Below, piece after piece: positions 49,219 through 61,721 of a DNA stretch of 64,000 bases (its first letter is position 1; every line of letters begins with the position of its first letter). The stretch is from Loxodes magnus (lineage: Eukaryota; Ciliophora; Karyorelictea; Loxodida; Loxodidae). A program made the translations under genes and the position numbers. The notes under the pieces were generated by a model. The model did no database searches. It was not told the origin of the DNA and saw only the letters and a list, made by a program, of their open reading frames with translations. The stretch covers positions 62,001-126,000 of the forward strand of contig CAMPDV010000119.1 in NCBI GenBank assembly GCA_946699065.1, read 5' to 3'.

Positions 49219-51055
49219 TTATATTATTATACACCCTTAACTAGAGACTAAAGCAGCTAATTTATAAAGTAATTTTATCCTTCTGTTTGTTTTATTACCT
49301 TAATGTCATTAGATTTCTAAAATTTATTTTAAGCCACTATAAGTTATCAAGCTTACTATTAAGCAATCTATATTTAACCCCCAAATAGAAAAAGACAATA
49401 ATTAAGCAAAATATATTTTAGCTATAGCTGGTTAATATTACTAAGATTTCAAAAAGCATTAGTATTTCCTTTTAAGATTAAATGGTTATGATACTTTTCC
49501 TTTTTTGTCATTTTTATAATAAATTTTAACTAGTTATATAAAAAGTAAGGGATATGAGTGAAATCTTTATTATCAAAAAGCATAAAGTTGGCTTTCAATG
49601 GAATCATGCAATAATGTAAAAATGGTTGGTTATTAGATTATTTCAATAACTTACCTGATATATAAGAGAAGAGTTGTCTCTCTTAAGTTATATCCTAACT
49701 ATAGATATAAAAAAGCTATATAAATTACTATGATAAGAAATAGATATCTTTATATAAAATTTTAGAGAAATAGCTTAAAAACCATAATTATTTATTCTCC
49801 ACTTCCAGCAAAAACTCAAATATCAGACTTTTATGTTTTGAAAAGTAATCTTTAGCCTCTTTTTTAAAAGAAATAAACTTAGAGTTTGAAAGCAAAAAAA
49901 ACATTAAAAATAAAGGAAAAAAAATTAATAAAACGACTAATTAAAATAGCTCTTCCATGAAATTAATTGGTTAGCAAATACTTAATGAACTAATTTTATC
50001 ATAAGTCTAAGCTACAAAACTATAATCAACAATAGAATCTCGTTTTCTATAATTAAGTATTCGAATATTAAAACTAAACTGTACTTTATTTCTTAGAAGT
50101 TAAAATATAAGCTAGATTTAAATAAGATTGTTAAAGAAGGTATATAAGGTTATAATAAGGTTATATTATCTCTGATATTGCATTCTATAATTTTACTTAA
50201 TTTTAATGGATTTTGTTTTATAATTAAAGTGCTTAATACATTACATTTATGGTTGAAATAAATTATAATTTAAGATGTAAACTAAGGAAATCAATTTATG
50301 GTAATCTACTCTTTAAAATGCTTAAATAATACTTTCTACTTTAGAAAGCCAAGTGAAAATATACTCTAAAGAGAATATTTTTGAATACTGATTTGAATGA
50401 ATATTATACTGCATAGTTGATAAGAACTTTATATTAATACTGCTTAATACTCCATCTTGTATTAAACATCCTAGCTTCATAGTGAAAGTAGTGAAATGAT
50501 TATAGAGCAAAGTATCTATATTACAATAGTGATCTTTTAAAGCTATCTATTCTACAATATTATATTTGATTGCTATAGACCTTATATATTCTGTATTGAT
50601 AGGCAAGTTAATAATTAATAGTTATTGTGTTATCAAAGTTTAAAGATTTAGTCAGAAAATATAAAAATGCTATAACATAAGAAAAAACATGGAAGTTAAA
50701 TTTCATAAGTAGGTAAGATATAATAACATTCAAGTATAATGATATTAAAAATATTTTAAGTCTTTAATCAAATAAACCTTTAAATTTAAAGACATCAATC
50801 AGACAGATAATTGCTATTTTTGGGAGGAATAATAATAGACTAGAATAATAGCTTAACTTTAAACGTACTATTTTTAACTTAATGGTCTAGCGGAAATAGT
50901 TAAATAAGGAAAACATAATTAAAATTACAAATAATGATATGTTTAAAATAAAATATAGCTAAACTTATTCAATTTGTCTATTATAAAGTATAGGTATTAA
51001 AGCTAAGTTAAATGAAGGATTTAATTAAAAATAATAAAATGAAAAAATCCACAAG
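49219..51055. other. Spacer between TPR genes, partly duplicated elsewhere
   Basis: Mostly AT-rich. About 50480-50660 is similar to 59715-59900 (blocks such as GCTATCTATTCTA and ATATTACAATA in the same order), both lying downstream of TPR genes, so the duplicated unit includes flank. A short minus-strand open stretch at 50322-50510 has no support as a gene. Confidence 0.5.
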
Positions 51056-53005
51056 TCAAGAAGAATATTCCTCGTCATATTTCAATAATAACTTCATTAT
51101 CTCTTCTAAGGTTAATTCTCTTAAATTAACTCCTAATTCTTCGAAGTAACTGCAGTATTATATTATTTTAGATATAGTAAAATTGGTTTTCTTGCTTAAT
51201 TAAAATAATAGGTATGATTTACTTATAATGTAATTTGTTTATTCTTCTTTATACTTTGGAAAAAAGCCACATCCTATTGGTCTTTTAACATAAGAGGAAT
51301 TATTTTATTTTTTGGATAAGATATTTATGATTTGCTCATCAAAAGAAGCAATGCTTATTTCCTAAGTTTAGCTTTAGTTTTAAATGAGATCTTAAGAACA
51401 TTTCATGTTCTAGAGAACCTTTTATTTATTTTACTAAGTTTAAGCATTATTAGGGTTTAATTTTAAAGAACTGGCAAAACATTCTATAGATTCTTCCAAT
51501 TTATTCAAATTGCTAAGACAATACCCTTTACTATTATATATTTCAGCATCATTAGGATTAATCTACAAGGCTTAGTTAAAACAGTCTAAAGCTTCTTCAT
51601 ACTTTCTCTAGTCGTTCAGACAATTTCCTTTATTATAATGAACTAAATAATAGTTAGGATTAATCTTAAGAGCTTGACTAAAACATTCCATGGCTTCATT
51701 AAATTATTTTAAGGTGTTTAAAATAGCTCCTTTATTGTTGTAGGCGTCTACATATAAAGGATTAACTTTTAAAGTTTAGTTATAACACATTAAAGCTTCT
51801 TCATTTTCGCCTAACTTATTAAAACTATTTCCTTTATTGAATCATGCTTCAGCATTATTAGGATTTATCAATAATAAAATGTCAAAGCATTCTAATGCTT
51901 CTTAATATTTTTTCAGCTTATAAAAGCTTATTCCTTTATTGTTGTAAGCTTTGTCTTCGTTAGGATTAATATTTATTGCTTTGTTGTAGCATTCTATAGC
52001 TTCTTCCAATTTATTCAAATTGCTAAGACAACACCCTTTACTATTATATATTTCAGTATCATTAGGATTAATCTACAAGGCTTAGTTAAAACAGTCTAAA
52101 GCTTCTTCATACTTTCTCTAGTCGTTCAGACAATTTCCTTTATTATAATGAATTAAATAATAGTTAGGGTTAATCTTAAGAGCTTGGCTAAAACATTCCA
52201 TGGCTTCATTAAATTATTTTAAGGTGTTTAAAATAGCTCCTTTATTGTTGTAGGCGTCTACATATAAAGGATTAACTTTTAAAGTTTAGTTATAACACAT
52301 TAAAGCTTCTTCATTTTCGCCTAACTTATTAAAACTATTTCCTTTATTGAGTCATGCTTTAGCATAATTAGGATCAATCTTTAGTGTTTAGTTATAGCAA
52401 TCTATTGCTTCTATATACTTATGTAAAGCATCTTGACTGATTCCTTTATAGAATCATGCTTCAGCATTATTAGGATTTATCAATAATAAGAAGTCAAAGC
52501 ATTCTAATGCTTCTTAATATTTTTTCAGCTTATAAAGGCTTCTTCCTTTATTGTTGTAAGCTTTGTCTTCGTTAGGATTAATATTTATTGCTTTGTTGTA
52601 GCATTATATAGCTTCTTCAAATCTGTTCAAACCATCTAGACTATTTCCTTTATTTAATCAAGCATCTGCATAGTTAGAATTATATTTTAAAGCTTCTGTA
52701 AAGCAATTCAGCGCTTCTTCAAATCTTTCCTATTCAAATAAACAGCTTCCTTTATTAAGCCATATTCCCTCATCTTAAGGATTAATTCTCAATGCTTAGT
52801 TATAGCATTCCAAAGTTTCCTCAATTCTGTTCTAAATACTAAGACAACATCCTTTATTATTATATGCATCTATATAATTAGGATCTATTTCTATTACCAT
52901 GTTGAAGCACTCAATAGCTTCGTCAATCATTTCATTCTTATAATGTTATTCCCCTTGTTCCATAATTTAAAGTATTAAAACATCTTCCTCTTGCTAGCTA
53001 TCCAT
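51056..53005 (-). CDS. TPR protein 2, longest, with shared C-terminal module and TGA stop
   Basis: 649 residues, ATG to TGA (51056-51058) right after DEEYSS. The head (MDSQQEEDVLILQIMEQGEQ) is followed by about fifteen TPR units, many nearly identical, then the linker (IASFDEQIINILSK) and the module: KRPIGCGFFPKYKEEQTN, KSYLLFQL, KIIQYCSYFEELGVNLREL, IMKLLLKYDEE. Four TPR units have TGA at the position of the TPR Trp (51842, 52352, 52454, 52658), giving AEAWF or ADAWL; another unit in the same array has TGG there (GIWLNKG). This is the reference copy for the family because its end is clear. Protein-binding scaffold inferred. Confidence 0.93.
51481..52620. repeat. Tandemly duplicated blocks inside the TPR array
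   Basis: Near-identical blocks recur at an offset of 510 bp (51491 versus 52001), exactly five 102-bp TPR units, and at an offset of 612 bp (51841 versus 52453), exactly six units. Differences are a few scattered substitutions. This is the pattern left by unequal exchange within the repeat array. Confidence 0.85.
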
Positions 53006-55369
53006 TTTACTTATATTAGTACTATATTTATATAAGGGAATTAAACTACTAAGACTAACTTCTTGATTATATACTGATTGCATAAACAAAAATAGTTTCT
53101 TAGTTTAATTTCTGCAATTTAATTTAGCTTAATAGTGTCTAGATTATATTAAGCAGATCCAATTATTCTAGATATGCTTAATTAACCTATTTTATTATTG
53201 CTTATTTATTTTAGAATCCCTCATTTTAGTGCCTTTTAATTCAATTAAGACTAAAGTCTTACTTTCTATTTATAAAAGTTAAATAATAGATTCTTTATCA
53301 TTATAAAACTGATTAACTTGTTAGTCAAACCTTAAATTTAAACTTGTAGTAAAGGATTAAAGAGATTTAAGAGATGCTATATTGAAAGAAAATAGGACAT
53401 ATAGTAAGATTTTTAAAGAGTAAAGTAAATGATAGGGAAATAAAAGCAGCTTATCTTTATAGTTTACTTAGAATATATTGAATTTAATAGAAGAAAACCT
53501 GTTTTAATGGTTGAAATTACTTAAAATAATGATCTATAAATTCATACATTGACGCTAATTGAGTTAAAGAACGCTTATATATGAAGATTAAAAAGATCTA
53601 GAGTCTTTCGGATTCTAGTGAAGGAAGATATAATCCCTTAAAAAGCAAGACTTATAGTTTATCGAAAACTGCAAAGTGAATTAGCCATTTAATCTTAAAG
53701 AGAAAAAGCGTGCATTTTATAATTCTAAAAGGTAACTTAAATGCTTATAGCTATAAATTTATTCTACTTCTTTATTTTTATTTATATTATAATATAAAGT
53801 GTAATCTAACTTTATTAAGTAATAAATACTAAACACTTTCATATTTTCAAATAAAGATAGTATTAAATATCGTAATCATCTCTATTCTATTATATTGCTT
53901 ATATTTATAGATTGAGAGAAATTATATATAGATTGGTTTTAAAAGTCTTAAACCAAAATGTAGAATAGTTATCTGTTAGATTATTTCTGATACTTATCAA
54001 ATGTAATATTGTGGAATTAATTCTCTAGTTCAGTCCTAATTTCTTAATACTATAACAGTACTTAAATTTTTAAGGAGGAAATAGATCTCTTAATATGTAT
54101 TTCTGGGCAAAATTTTTATAGCATATTCTTCATTCCTAATTCTTAGTAATAAATCTTAACTATCAGACTTTCACGAGTTGAACAATTAATTTTGAGGATA
54201 TACTTTTAAAAATGAGTTAAACTAGGAAATTTAAAATAACCAATCTAAGTACTAAACATAAAGCTAAATATAAAAAAAAATGCTTTTTTAAACTAGTAAA
54301 AGTAGCTCTTCTTTATAATTAGTTATTAAGTAAGTTCTATCATAGTCCTATATTACTATAACTATCTATGCTTATAGCTTTTCCACTTTTTATAATAAAA
54401 CTTTTGGTGGTTTAATTATAATGTTGAATTTCTTTTAAAATGAAGTAAAGAAGTACGATGAAAATGCTTTGATTGAAGGAATATTACTAAGTCTTAACTT
54501 ATGAATATCAATATTATATTTCTGAACTTATTGCTTAATATAATAGCATTTTGAATAGAGTTAATCAGAGTATAGTAATAATTACACTTTTGGTTGAAAT
54601 TAGTAATAATTAAGATAGTTAAGATCATATTAAATATTTAAGTAATCTATTATGCTATTTTCTATTTAGAAAGACTAAAATAATAAGAGAGAAAAAGTAA
54701 GATACATAATTACAAAAGCAGTAGATATAAAAATGGAAGATTTTAAATAGGAATATCAGCTTTGGAATTAAATCATTCTTAAATAGAGTTTTCGCATAAA
54801 CTAAAATAAAAAATACCATTTTGGAGCAAAGCACATCAGTTTATAAATAATAAGATTAATCATTGCATTAGCTGTGATTGTACATATATAACAACTAAAA
54901 ATATTTTTAATTGATAGTATTCAGATTCCAATTCTAATAAGTTTAGTGAAGAAATATAAAACAATATAGTATAAAGTAGTATAGAACAAATAAAATGCTG
55001 AAATATCTAATTTATTGTCTAAAAAGTTTAATATAGTTTATAATTAGTAATTCCTTGTTATTGTAACATCTTGTAAAAAATGGCTAAGATAAGAAAATAA
55101 TTAAAATATTCTCATACCAAATATAATAGAAGTAGTATATATTAAGTGTATATAAAGTAGTGTATTATATATTTAAAATATTGGAAATTCAAATAATAAA
55201 ATATACTAATTAAGCAATTATACAACTATTCATATATGTATAAAATATGTTAATCTGATAATTTAAAAACTAAGTAATTCATTCTTTTTATATTAGAAGC
55301 TTTTTTGTCAAGAGACTTAAATTACAGAAGATTTAAGCTAAATAAGCAAAATGATTACAATACTTTAAA
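53006..55369. other. AT-rich spacer between TPR genes
   Basis: No supportable gene on either strand. Some stretches (about 54430-54620) loosely resemble the spacer at 50.4 kb, consistent with old duplication of TPR flanks. Confidence 0.5.
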
Positions 55370-56206
55370 TCAAAAAGATTTTTCTTCATCAAATTGCAGC
55401 AATAACTGTATAAGTTCATCAATTTCCAGTTCGTTCAGTTTAACTCCTAATTCTTCAAAGTAATTACAGTAATCTATAATTTTTTGTATTGGTAGATTGG
55501 TTATTTAGTTTAATTAATATAACAAACTAGGTCTTTTCAAAATTATATTTGATTGTTCTTCTTTTTTCTTTGGAAAAATGCCATAACCACATGGCTTTTT
55601 AACTAAAGTTTAATTTATCTCATATTTCTATAAGAGGCTAATTACTTATTAATCAAATGATAAAGCTGTAGTTTCTAAAGTTTCCATCTCGATTGGAATA
55701 AATTCAGAAGGCTATTCTGATTGATTTTAGTTTATAGTGCTTGCTTACTAGTTTTTATAAGCTTAATAAGTATTTTTTAGATTTAGTGCTTGATCTAGTT
55801 ACTAGTAGGCAACTGAAAGCCTTTAAGGTACATTTTATTTATCGAGTCTATTATTGTATTATTCAACAAATTAAGGACTAAGATTTTGTGCTTATTTAAG
55901 GCATTCTATGGCTTCTTATTGTCTTTGCAAGTTTAAAAGACAATTTACTTTATTTTGATATGGAGCAGCATATTCAGGCTTAATTTTAATTGCCTAGTCA
56001 AAGCTTTCAATTGCTTCTTAATATTTCTTTTAAATATGTAGACAAACTCCTTTATTATACCATACTTCTTCTAAATTAGGATTTATATCTAACGCTCTGT
56101 TACAGCACTCAATAGATTCATTTAAGTTACCTTTATAAAAATGATCCATGCCTTATTAGAGAATTTACTGCAATAAAGCAATTTAATCCTACTAATAGTA
56201 GTTCAT
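55370..56206 (-). CDS. TPR protein 3, short, with shared C-terminal module and TGA stop
   Basis: 278 residues, ATG to TGA after DEEKSF. A short head (MNYYQQDQIALLQQILQQG) is followed by three recognisable TPR units (including VWYNKG with TGG), a degenerate fourth, a Gln-rich linker with LSFDQQVISLLQKYE, then the module: KKPCGYGIFPKKKEEQSN, KRPSLLYQL, KIIDYCNYFEELG, LIQLLLQFDEE. It is head-to-head with TPR protein 4 (starts 188 bp apart), and the two N-termini are alike (MNYYQQ / MNQQN), so they may derive from an inverted duplication. The shortest array of the family. Confidence 0.88.
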
Positions 56207-56393
56207 TTTATAATTATCTCAGTTACAATGCTTTAAATAATTAAGATAGTAAGTATTTTAATTAGCTATTTTATTATTTTCAGCTTTAAGGTTTAAATCT
56301 TCTTTATACGTAAATTAGCATTTTTAGTAAAGATAATATTTAAATAAGGCTAAATAGCTAAGTATATAATGAAGGATAAGAGTATAAATAAAT

Positions 56394-57731
56394 ATGAATT
56401 AGTAGAATATATAGCAATAGCAATTGTTAAATCAGGTTGTGGATTAAGGTGATCTTTACTTTAAAACTGGCAAATTTTAAGAGGCTATCGAGTGCTGTAA
56501 TAAAGCAATAGAAATCGATCCTTAATGAACTGGGTCTTATAGAAGCAAAGGAATTATTCTAAATGTATTAACGAGATACAATGAAGCTATCGATTGCTTT
56601 AATCAAGCATTGAATATTAACCCTAAAGATGCTGTGGCACTTTGTAATAAAGGAAACAGTCTAGGCCATTTAAATCGATTTAATGAAGCTTTGGGATACT
56701 TTAACAAAGCAATAGAAATTGCTCCTAACTATCCTGAAGCTTATAACAATAAAGGGAATTGTCTAAATGGATTGAAAAGATTTAAAGATGCAATAGAATG
56801 CTTTGATAAAGCAATATAAATTAATCCACAAGATCCCTTAACTTATAGCAATAAGGGAAGTAGTTTAGTCTAACTAGGAAGATATGAAGATTCTCTTTAA
56901 TGGTATGACAAAGCATTATAAATTAATCCTTTACATGCTGGATCATGGTACAATAAAGGAGCTAGTTTATTTTATTTGAGAAGATTTGAAGAGGCTATCA
57001 AATGCTTTGACCAAGCATTAATTTATGAACCTAATTTAATTCAAGCATAGTAAATAAAATAAATGGCTCTTCAAAATTTGTGACAAACCTAAAAGCCTTC
57101 TTAGATGATTCCAAGTAAGAAATAAACTCAAGAAAATAAAATTTTTTCATTTGACTAACTAATCGAAAATATCTTATTGAAGTATGAGAACATTTTACCC
57201 TTAAAAAAAAGGCCATAAGGATATGGTGTTATTCCAAATAAGTAGGAAATCTAAGTAAATTAAATTATAAACCAGCCCTTTATTTTAAATAAATTAAGTT
57301 AAAAAACTAATTTTTCAAGGGAAAAAATAATAATTTACTGCAACGAAATAGAAGAACTAATAGTTAATTTAAGGTAACTTGATTTCGAAGAATTAGTGAA
57401 GCTATTGATTTTATATGACAAAGAAAACTCTTCCAGGTTTAAATTTCTCTAACATCTTTACTATTTTAAATTTATAATCAAGTTTTTATATAAAGCTATT
57501 ATATTACATTCTTATCTATCTTGTATAAAAGCTCATCTTTTTTGCTTAAACATTATTACAACTTATGCAATTTCCCCGCATTTTGTTTTACTCTTCTTAG
57601 TTATTTTTCAGTTAAAACTGACTTATTTAGTTTCAACTCCAATTAAAATATTTATCTTCTAAGCAGCAACCAGAATTATAAATAGCTTTGATTTAGTATT
57701 TGTATCATTCTTTACAATAATTATGCAATGA
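56394..57731 (+). CDS. TPR protein 4, inverted member of the family
   Basis: 445 codons to the first TGA. The head (MNQQNIQQQQLLNQVVDQG) is followed by about six TPR units, one with TGA as Trp in DPQWTGSYRSKG and one with TGG in GSWYNKGASL, then SFDQLIENILLKYE and a divergent module: KKRPQGYGVIPNKQEIQVN, KIIIYCNEIEEL, LVKLLILYDKENSSRF. The module ends near 57440. The following ~90 codons look random, and TAA at 57450-57452 would stop it at 352 residues. The module's FPK and YFEELG signatures are partly eroded here, so this copy may be drifting. Confidence 0.83.
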
Positions 57732-60257
57732 AACTAATTAGATATACTTAGATATATTAAGTAATTAGATATCTAATTACTTTTTTATTTCATAATGCTT
57801 AAGATTTCTACTGTAATTATCTAATCTTGGTTTTATATCAGAATAAAAGGCTAGTAGGATGTTTAAATGACAAAGCAATTTATAACTAATATCATTGTAT
57901 GAGCATTAATTTCTTTACTCTATATTATAAGAATCTAGCATAACTTTGAATCCATTCAAATAAGATTGAAAACTCATAACTTATTGTTTAATCACCTTAG
58001 AGCGTGAAAACTATAAGTTGTGAACGAATAGAACTTCACATGGATAACTCAAAACCTACCTCTTGGTTAACTAACGTTATACACAGTTTCCATATGGAAA
58101 GCTAATAAACTTTTGTTAAATATATTATCCTAAATTTAATAGCCAATATAATATAAAAGTATAGCTATTTAATACTACAAGGATTAACATTCTAAATTTA
58201 TAAATAAATTCCTAATCAATGATAAAATATAACTACACCAATCATTACATTTGTAATTCAGAGAGTTTCTCTTCATACTATTAAACAACCTACTTCAATT
58301 ATAAAAAGTACATAAGCACTATAAATAATTCAAATTCTGTAATAGTAATCTATAATAAAATTATGTAACTAGCATAGCAAAATAGTTAGAGCAATAAGAA
58401 ATTTCTAAAATCTTCACATTGACTCTTCTGATAATGATTGTTGAATCACTCTAATTTATTTAACTTATTAGTATCAATAATCCGTTAGATGTATTATAAT
58501 AGAGCATTAGCTTTTATAGAAATAACTTTTTTAAATATCTCTAGTAAATCTAACTTTTGTATGGTTGCTTTATTAATTTTTACACTATAAATTTAGTTAA
58601 AACTAAGTAATCAAACACTATTTTATATAAAGCAAGATTTATAAAATAAATTCCTTTTTATAATCTTATTATCAAAGCTATACTGCTATAATATCAGCCA
58701 CATTTTCATAAAACTAGTAGTTATCTTTCAATAAATATATAAGGGTATTAAAGAAAGCTGCTATTATTAAGCAAATATATAATTAAGGAAAATATGATAA
58801 TTTTATATCTAAAATAAGCTACATTTTATTAAATAGTTTCTAATATTTTGCATTCTTTTAATTAATATCCCTAGTTAATAAAAATGTCTTGAATGATTGT
58901 AAAGTATTATTCTTCCTTTTACTTCTATTATACATTGATATTTATAATAAACTATTAGACTAATATACTTAGTGAATTATATCTAATCTCTGTAAATAAA
59001 ATCTTAAAGTATTGAGATTATCCTTACAGTTGAATCACTTAAGAATGAAATTTACTTTAACTAGAGTACTAGTATATTTTTTATTCTCATGTCTTACATC
59101 TTAAAATATTTCTATGCTTAGTTTAATCGCTCTCAGTTATACTCTATTTGTCACTAGTAATAAACATTAATATATCTACACTGCTGGAATAGGGAATTCA
59201 ATGTTTAGCTATGAAATAAATGGTTAATGCTCACTAAAATGTATAAAGCTTGATGCTTTAGGGAGGTAAATATTCTTCTTTGCAACTGTTTTTTAAATAT
59301 TTGACTATAAATTTCACAGATTTAAAGAAAAGCACACATATAATAATAAGGAAAGTAATATAGGAATATTATATTAAATGATTCACTTAAGAGGAAACTG
59401 CTTACAATTATAGCTAAGTATTTATATCCTAATCATTTAATAGTTGCTAATACACATTTTTTAACTAAAGATATTTTTATAAATTTAAATAGCTTTTAGT
59501 GCTATAATAGTAATTTGATCCTTTAAGTATCAACCTTTTCGGAATTTATAACTGGCAGAAAAATTCTAAAGCTATTGGAGTTATATAATCTGGACTTATA
59601 ATAATAACTTATACTTATGCTATTATATTTTAAAGATAATTCCTATTCCTCTACGTAAATATATTTAATAGCTATAAAGTATTTAATTAGGATATAATAA
59701 ACTTAATATAAGCTATATTTAATGATGAAAGCAGTGTAATGATTAAACAGCTAAGTATTAATATTACAATAAGATCTTTATAGCTATCTATTCTATTTTA
59801 TAAATTTGAATGCTATATAACTCTTATATTCTATCTTGATTGTTTGATTAATAACTATTATACTATCAAAGGAGAATAACTTTGTCAGAATTTATTATTA
59901 TTACATTGGAAAAGACAGTGAATAACACTTCATAAATAGATAGAGTTATTTTATTAGATTTGTACAAGAAATTTAATTAGTTTATTAGAAAATAATAAAA
60001 AGAGGCAAATTTAGTATTTATCTAAAGCTTAGAAAGTAACAATCAAACAGATAAGCATTATATACGCAGATTAATTTATAATATTATAAAAAAGATTGAA
60101 TGTGTATTATCTCTTTACTTAATGATATATTAGGAATAGTTAAAAATAAAAAAGCCTTTAGATATAAAGAATATACATATTTTAAAATATGACTTAGTTT
60201 ATTAAATTAGAATTACTATAAATGTAACTATTAAGTTTAAGTTAAATTATTAAAATG
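57453..60257. other. AT-rich spacer
   Basis: Includes the tail of the longer TPR 4 model (to 57731), a perfect palindrome at 57759-57782, and a block at about 59715-59900 similar to 50480-50660. No gene supported. Confidence 0.5.
57759..57782. repeat. 24-bp perfect palindrome
   Basis: Half-site AAGTAATTAGAT followed directly by its reverse complement with no spacer. It lies in AT-rich spacer downstream of TPR 4. It could extrude as a cruciform or be a dimeric binding site; chance is possible in such DNA. Confidence 0.4.
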
Positions 60258-61721
60258 TTATAAATCCACAAATCTAGAAGAATTTTCCTCCTCATATTTC
60301 AATAATAACTTCATTATTTCTTCTAAGGTTAATTCTCTTAAATTAACTCCTAATTCTTCGAAATCACTGCAGTACTATATTATTTTAGATATCGTAAAAT
60401 TGGTTGTCTTCTTTAATTAACATAATAGGTAAGGTTTACTTATAATGTAATTTGCTTATTCTTCTTAATACTTTAGAAAAAAGCCACAACCAATTGGTCT
60501 TTTAACATAAGAGGGATGATTTTCTGTTTTTGATAAGATATTAATGATTTATTCATCAAAAGAAGCAATGCTTATTTCCTAAGTTTAGCTTTAGTTTTAA
60601 ATGAGATCTTAAGACTGCTTATTTTTATACATTTTTTTAAAAGCTATTATCTTTTATTATACAGCTTTAGCATAATTAGGGTTTATTTTTAAAGTACAGT
60701 CAAAACATTCTATAGCCTCTTCATATTTTGTCTAGCTATTTAGACAAACTCCTTTATTATAATATGCTAAATCATCATTAGGATTAAGATTTAATGCTTA
60801 ATTTAAGCATACTATGGCTTCTTCAAATTTATTTAAATTCATTAAAGCAACTCCTTTATTGGTATAAGCTTCTGAATAATAAGGGTCAATTTTTAATGCT
60901 TAATTGAAACATATTATAGCTTCTTCATTCCTATCCAAGCAAATAAAAACATTCCCTTTATTATAATAAGCTAGAACATAATTAGGATTTATCTTTAGTG
61001 CTTAGTTATAGCACTCTAAGGCTTCTACATTTTTACCCAATTTATCTTAATTAACTCCTTTATTAAAATATGCTTCTGCATAATAAGGATCAATTTCTAA
61101 TGCTTAGTTGTAACATTTTAAGGCTTCTTAATATTTCTTCTATTTATTAAGACAAAGTCCTTTATTGTTGTAAGCTTTAGTGTAATAGGAATCAATATTT
61201 AATACTAAGTTGTAACACTCTATGGCTTCTTCAAATCTGTCCAAATCATTCAGACTGTTCCCTTTGTTTAAATAAGCATCAGCATGGTTGGAGTCACATC
61301 TTAGAGCTTAGTTAAAGCATTCTATAGCTTCTTCAAATCTGTTTTAATTGTTTAGGCAACATCCTTTATTACTGTATAATACAGCATCATTAGGATCAAT
61401 CTTTATTGCTTAGTTATAGCATTCTATAGCTTCTTAAAATCTGTTCAATCCATTTAAACTATTTCCTTTATTTAAATAAATACTAGTTTAGCTAGAGTTG
61501 AATTATAAGACTGTGTTAAAGCATTCTATAGCCTCTTCAAATCTATTCTAATCATTTAAGCAGCATCCTTTATTATTATATCCATCTATATGATCCGGAG
61601 CTATTTCTATTACTGTGTTATAACATTCAATAGCTTCATCAACCATTCCATTCTGATATTGTAGTTCACCTTATTTCATTATTTGTTCTATTAAAGTATC
61701 TTACTCTTCCTAGCTTTCCAT
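60258..61721 (-). CDS. TPR protein 5, close paralog of TPR 2 with the TGA stop lost
   Basis: 487 codons from ATG 61721 to TAA at 60258. The head (MESQEEQDTLIEQIMKQGE) closely matches that of TPR 2. About ten TPR units follow, none with TGA, then ASFDEQIINILSK and the module: KRPIGCGFF, EEQANYIISKPYLLCQL, KIIQYCSDFEELGVNLREL, IMKLLLKYEEENSSRF. Where TPR 2 ends with TCT TCT TGA, this copy has TCT TCT AGA, and no in-frame TGA follows for over 100 codons. The coordinate given uses the next TAA, which is an assumption. Confidence 0.85.
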
